The notes beneath the pieces were generated by a model that did no database searches, was not told the origin of the DNA, and was given only the letters and a program-made list of their open reading frames with translations. Shown in pieces: positions 60,721 to 64,000 of a stretch of DNA of 64,000 nucleotides; position 1 is the stretch's first letter, and the number at the start of each line of letters is the position of its first letter. Source of the DNA: Photobacterium frigidiphilum. Its GTDB lineage: Bacteria; Pseudomonadota; Gammaproteobacteria; Enterobacterales; Vibrionaceae. The position numbers and the translations under genes were made by a program. Where the stretch lies: assembly GCF_003025615.1 (NCBI RefSeq), contig NZ_PYMJ01000009.1:124001-188000 (forward strand). The letters are read 5' to 3'.

Positions 60721-61962
60721 GTGTTAAAAGAAAAAGGATTATTAGGCAATATCGGCGTTCAGGTCGTTATTGCGATGATTGTAGGTACAATCGTTGGCGC
60801 AATGATGGGGCATTCTGCCAGCATGTTTGCACCACTTGGTAGTATCTTCATCCATCTTATTAAGATGCTTGTTATTCCATTGGTTGCGGTTGCTATTATC
60901 TCTGGTGCGGCTGGTTTGGGAAGCAGCCATTCAGCAGGAAAAGTAGGGCTGACAACATTAGGTTTCTTTGCTTTTACATCAGCAGTGGCCGTAACATTGG
61001 CATTGGTGATGGGGGAAGTATTCCAACCTGGCGTTGGCATCGACCTTACTGGCGTCGAAGGTATGTTTTCTAATGCATACGCTGAAAAAGGCGATTTACC
61101 TTCATTTTGGGCAACTCTTTTGGGTATGATCCCGACAAACGTTTTCCAGTCTCTTAATGAAGCTAACATCCTTCAAATTCTTGTATTCTGCCTCTTTTTT
61201 GGCGTAGCTGTATCGAAGTTAGAGAAAGAACGTCGCGATCCACTGATTAATGGTGTGAATGCTATCGTTGATGCAATGGTTTGGATGATCAACGTTGTCA
61301 TGAAAATTGCACCACTAGGCGTGTTCGGTCTAATGGCTGATGCTGTGGGCACATTCGGCTTTAGTGCCCTAATGGTAGTCTTTAAGCTATTCGTTGTTTA
61401 CATTGCTGCAATTCTTATCTACGGCTTCATTTTCTACCCGATTATGATCAAGCTGTTTAGTAAGACCTCACCAATTAAATTTTTGTCGGCAATGAAGAAG
61501 CCACAAGCGGTGGCATTATCGACCGCCTCTTCAATGGCAACACTGCCTGTTACGATGGAAACCTGTGAAGAAGAACTCGGTGTTCGCAATTCAACCGCTT
61601 CATTTGTTCTGCCATTAGGTGCAACAATCAATATGAGTGGTAATGCTATTTACTACGGTTTGGTTGCCATCTTCTTTGCACAAATGTTTAACATTGATCT
61701 TGGTATGAGTGCTTATATCGCGATTATCGTTACTTCAACATTAGGTGCAGTCGGTCAAGCGGGTGTTCCTGGCCCTTCATTCTTAGTGGTTGCTGTATTG
61801 CTTTCAGCAGGTATACCGATTGAAGGTCTACCGTTACTCTTTGCTCTAGACCGTATCTTCGATATGGTGCGTACTGCATTGAATATCACTGGTGATGCTG
61901 CTTGTGCTGTTATTGTTGATAGCTATATTGGCGATAATGAAGAAGAAGCGGTAAAGGTTTAA
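60721..61962 (+). CDS. Dicarboxylate/amino acid:cation symporter (DAACS)
   Basis: Inner-membrane Na+/H+-coupled carrier of 413 aa in the GltP/DctA/SstT fold. HP1 carries the Ser-rich STASSMATLP, TM7 has NMSGNAIY in place of the usual NMDGT, HP2 has GVPGPS, and TM8 has DMVRTALNITGD with the acidic-substrate Arg. The start is GTG 60721 (AGGG upstream). The altered TM7 motif sets it apart from classical GltP; the substrate may be glutamate, aspartate or a C4 acid. Confidence 0.85.
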   Translation: MLKEKGLLGNIGVQVVIAMIVGTIVGAMMGHSASMFAPLGSIFIHLIKMLVIPLVAVAIISGAAGLGSSHSAGKVGLTTLGFFAFTSAVAVTLALVMGEVFQPGVGIDLTGVEGMFSNAYAEKGDLPSFWATLLGMIPTNVFQSLNEANILQILVFCLFFGVAVSKLEKERRDPLINGVNAIVDAMVWMINVVMKIAPLGVFGLMADAVGTFGFSALMVVFKLFVVYIAAILIYGFIFYPIMIKLFSKTSPIKFLSAMKKPQAVALSTASSMATLPVTMETCEEELGVRNSTASFVLPLGATINMSGNAIYYGLVAIFFAQMFNIDLGMSAYIAIIVTSTLGAVGQAGVPGPSFLVVAVLLSAGIPIEGLPLLFALDRIFDMVRTALNITGDAACAVIVDSYIGDNEEEAVKV

Positions 61963-62015
61963 CCCGAAAGTTATCTCCTTAGAACAACGCTAATACCAGA
62001 TAATGACTTGGTATT

Positions 62016-62050
62016 AAGGCTGCAGCCTGACTAGCTGCAGCCTTTTTGTT
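62016..62050 (+). terminator. Terminator after the symporter gene
   Basis: GGCTGCAG (62018-62025) pairs with CTGCAGCC (62035-62042), then TTTTTGTTTG. Confidence 0.9.
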
Positions 62051-62098
62051 TGTCTCAGGGTATACTTACAAGATATATAATGTAGAGGTTGCCACTTA

Positions 62099-62638
62099 AT
62101 GAAACAACTGCTCGATTTTATTCCTTTAATCATCTTTTTTGTCTTATACAAAACCAATGATATTTTCGTTGCGACAGGGGCATTGATAATAGCAACTGCC
62201 GTTCAAGTTGCTGTAACGTGGTTCTTATATAAGAAAGTGGAAAAAATGCAGTTAGTGACCTTCGCGATGGTCACTGTCTTTGGCGGATTAACGCTGTTTC
62301 TTCATGACGAGAATTTCATAAAATGGAAAGTCACCATTATCTATGCCATTTTCTCGATTGGACTAGCGGTAAGCCAAATCATGGGCAAACCACTCATTAA
62401 AAGTATGTTGGGTAAAGAAATTACGCTACCCGATACAGTATGGACACGCATTAACATGGCATGGACAGGCTTTTTTGCCGTCTGCGCAGTCGTAAACATC
62501 TATGTGGCATTCACTTTACCACTCGATGTGTGGGTTAATTTTAAAGTATTCGGCTTATTAGCCTTAACTTTGATTTTCACCCTTGTCACAGGTGGATATA
62601 TTTACCACCATATGCCGAAAGAAACCGATTCAGAATAA
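62099..62638 (+). CDS. yciB: YciB, inner-membrane cell-envelope protein
   Basis: Septation protein A/IspZ family, 179 aa, with about five helices. The family motifs [12 protein letters not shown] at the N-terminus and [17 protein letters not shown] are present. In E. coli YciB interacts with elongasome and divisome components. It lies 22 nt upstream of yciA, as in E. coli (yciB-yciA). Confidence 0.93.
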
Positions 62639-62660
62639 GTCATAGAGTCCAGATTAAATA

Positions 62661-63059
62661 ATGAATACAGAAAATAATATTCCACGCGGGCAGCTACTGC
62701 TTCGTACGCTTGCAATGCCTGCAGATACTAACGCCAATGGTGACATTTTTGGTGGTTGGATTATGTCTCAGCTTGATCTTGCGGGTGCAATCTTAGCAAA
62801 AGAAATTTCTGGTGGCCGTGTCGTTACCGTTTCTGTTGATAGTATTGCTTTCAAAGCCCCTGTAAAAGTGGGGGATGTTGTATGTTGTTACGGCGAGTGC
62901 AAACGCATTGGTAATACATCAATGAGCGTCGCTTTAGAAGTATGGGTTAAACCTGTTGCACACGAAAGTGTGGGCGATCGCTACAGAGTCTGTGAAGCTA
63001 CATTTAACTATGTAGCGATTAACAGTGAAGGGCGTCCTCGTCCGATCAAAAAAGCCTAA
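62661..63059 (+). CDS. yciA: YciA, acyl-CoA thioesterase
   Basis: Hotdog-fold thioesterase of 132 aa, hydrolysing a range of acyl-CoAs. The catalytic Asp region NANGDIFGGWIMSQLDLAG (about residues 21-39) and the VDSIAFKAPVKVGD segment are intact. Second gene of the yciB-yciA unit, with a terminator 69 nt after its stop. Confidence 0.94.
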   Translation: MNTENNIPRGQLLLRTLAMPADTNANGDIFGGWIMSQLDLAGAILAKEISGGRVVTVSVDSIAFKAPVKVGDVVCCYGECKRIGNTSMSVALEVWVKPVAHESVGDRYRVCEATFNYVAINSEGRPRPIKKA

Positions 63060-63127
63060 TAGTATTAAAAGCACGTTCTGTTGATAAGAGCGCTCTTAAT
63101 TATACGAAAAAATAATACCTGTTCTGC

Positions 63128-63162
63128 AAAAAAGCCTTAACAACTAGTTCAGGCTTTTTTTA
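63128..63162 (+). terminator. Terminator after yciA
   Basis: AAAAAAGCCT (63128-63137) pairs with AGGCTTTTTT (63151-63160) around 13 nt that can pair further (AACTAGTT). Confidence 0.85.
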
Positions 63163-63217
63163 TTGGGTAGTATAGGCTAAGTAAAACAGCCAATAATAAG
63201 AAGGGAGTAATAAGCGA

Positions 63218-63517
63218 ATGTGGTATGTGATTTTTTCTCAGGATGTAGAAAACAGTTTAGAGCGCCGTTTAAGTGTACGTGAACAGCATCTTGCACGTCT
63301 ACAAGCACTGCAAGCTGAAGGACGTCTTCTTGTTGCAGGCCCAATGCCAGCCATTGATAGCGAGAACCCTGGTGAAGCGGGCTTTACAGGCTCTACCGTT
63401 ATCGCTGAATTCAATTCATTAGAAGATGCAAAAACATGGGCAGATGCAGACCCATACATTGCAGCTGGTGTTTACGCTAATGTGATTGTAAAACCATTCA
63501 AAAAAGTACTGCCTTAA
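63218..63517 (+). CDS. yciI: YciI-family protein
   Basis: 99-aa dimeric ferredoxin-like-fold protein. Motifs VAGPMPAID and [16 protein letters not shown] are those of the YciI family; some members are hydrolases or dehalogenase-like, but the cellular role is unknown. GAAGG lies before the ATG. It overlaps the next lipoprotein gene by one base (TAATG). In E. coli yciI follows tonB; tonB is absent here. Confidence 0.93.
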   Translation: MWYVIFSQDVENSLERRLSVREQHLARLQALQAEGRLLVAGPMPAIDSENPGEAGFTGSTVIAEFNSLEDAKTWADADPYIAAGVYANVIVKPFKKVLP

Positions 63518-63903
63518 TGCTTAAAAAAATACTCGCACTTAGTACGCTGCTAATTCTAGGGGGCTGTGCATCAACCGAAGATGACGCAGTAATCGCTTTG
63601 GCGAAAAGCCGAGCGACGACAATCAACAATAAAGCCCCTTATGACAAGGTAGATCAATACCAAATCATGAGAGCGCAGGCCCGTAATAAAATCGTAGAAA
63701 TTACCATTTTATATGGTGGTGGAAGTAAAATCGCCCCAAGCCAAGCAGCTGCCCATGCAGCTAAAAGTTACTGCTCTAGTAACGAATTAAGTCCACTGTT
63801 TAATGAAGGTATGGGTTATAACATTATCATCATGGATATGCGTGGTCGAAAAATCGTCGAGCAACCAGTATACGCAGAATATTGCGCTGAACTATCACAA
63901 TAA
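63517..63903 (+). CDS. Small lipoprotein, possible GspS-beta-type pilotin
   Basis: 128-aa predicted lipoprotein. The signal peptide ends in the lipobox LGGC (about residues 14-17). The mature part has two cysteines (KSYCSSNELS and AEYCAELS) that could form a disulfide, and MDMRGRKIVEQPV. Its layout resembles the GspS-beta (AspS) type II secretion pilotin of vibrios, from memory only. It is coupled to yciI by TAATG overlap. The alternative is an unassigned periplasmic lipoprotein. Confidence 0.6.
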   Translation: MLKKILALSTLLILGGCASTEDDAVIALAKSRATTINNKAPYDKVDQYQIMRAQARNKIVEITILYGGGSKIAPSQAAAHAAKSYCSSNELSPLFNEGMGYNIIIMDMRGRKIVEQPVYAEYCAELSQ

Positions 63904-63926
63904 ATCTATTCGATGTATATAAACAA

Positions 63927-63982
63927 TAAAAGCCCCTTCAATGCGTGACTTAAACTAAGTTCTGCATTGAAGGGGCTTTTTA
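63927..63982. terminator. Terminator after the 63517 lipoprotein gene
   Basis: AAAAGCCCCTTCAATGC (63928-63944) pairs with GCATTGAAGGGGCTTTT (63964-63980). A 17-bp stem with T-runs on both strands, so it may also stop a transcript coming from the right. Confidence 0.92.
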
Positions 63983-64000
63983 GTAATAGATATTCACGTC

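Overview
The window is about 64 kb of a gamma-proteobacterial chromosome, almost certainly from the Vibrionaceae and probably Photobacterium. I infer this from protein similarity, from gene order (cmk-rpsA-ihfB-lapA-lapB-pyrF, nrdAB-yfaE, topA/yciN/sohB/yciK/rluB/yciO/rnm/trp), from separate trpG and trpD genes, and from dispersed palindromic repeats. No plasmid, prophage, integron, CRISPR array, rRNA or tRNA was seen. This is core chromosome with a few accessory inserts.

Layout. 1-1787: end of the sap ABC transporter operon (sapD partial, sapF). 1864-8668 (minus strand): pyrF, lapB-lapA, ihfB, rpsA, cmk, aroA. 8860-10653: a Nudix hydrolase and a DUF5666 lipoprotein. 11000-15289 (minus): serC and gyrA, separated by a 266-bp miniature element. 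15720-21744 (plus): a candidate 41-aa membrane protein, ubiG, a HAD phosphatase and the aerobic ribonucleotide reductase operon nrdA-nrdB-yfaE. The nrdA upstream region holds a perfect DnaA box and NrdR-like boxes. 21909-22766: a YbaY-META lipoprotein. 23313-27171: an anaerobic sulfite reductase operon (SUMT, asrA, asrB, asrC) behind FNR-like and CRP-like sites; asrB carries an in-frame TGA where the family has a conserved Trp. 27318-35642: a YfaY/CinA-like protein, TyrP with a perfect TyrR box, a DUF3943 protein, a GGDEF-EAL protein, TauE/SafE and a methyltransferase. 35880-42971: cysB, a hypothetical coiled-coil protein, miaE, a candidate 47-aa small protein, a CysB-like paralogue, and a three-gene minus-strand operon (DUF3100 membrane protein, second membrane protein, M20 amidohydrolase).

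43353-60364 matches the E. coli topA-to-trp neighbourhood: topA, yciN, DUF805, sohB, yciK, rluB, yciO, rnm, then the trp operon. The trp promoter/TrpR operator, the leader peptide with three consecutive Trp codons and the attenuator are all readable. The operon contains an extra first gene, a type I-beta DAHP synthase, so the committing step of the shikimate pathway is placed under the same Trp control as TrpE-G-D-CF-B-A. 60721-63903: a dicarboxylate/amino-acid symporter, yciB, yciA, yciI and a small lipoprotein resembling the GspS-beta pilotin.

Items most worth a second look: the asrB nonsense codon, two short genes with good ribosome-binding sites and their own terminators (15720-15845 and 39260-39403), the DAHP synthase inside the trp operon, the two dispersed repeat families, and the DUF3100/M20 operon with its perfect dyad operator candidate. 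All functions are read from sequence features and memory of families; no search was run.
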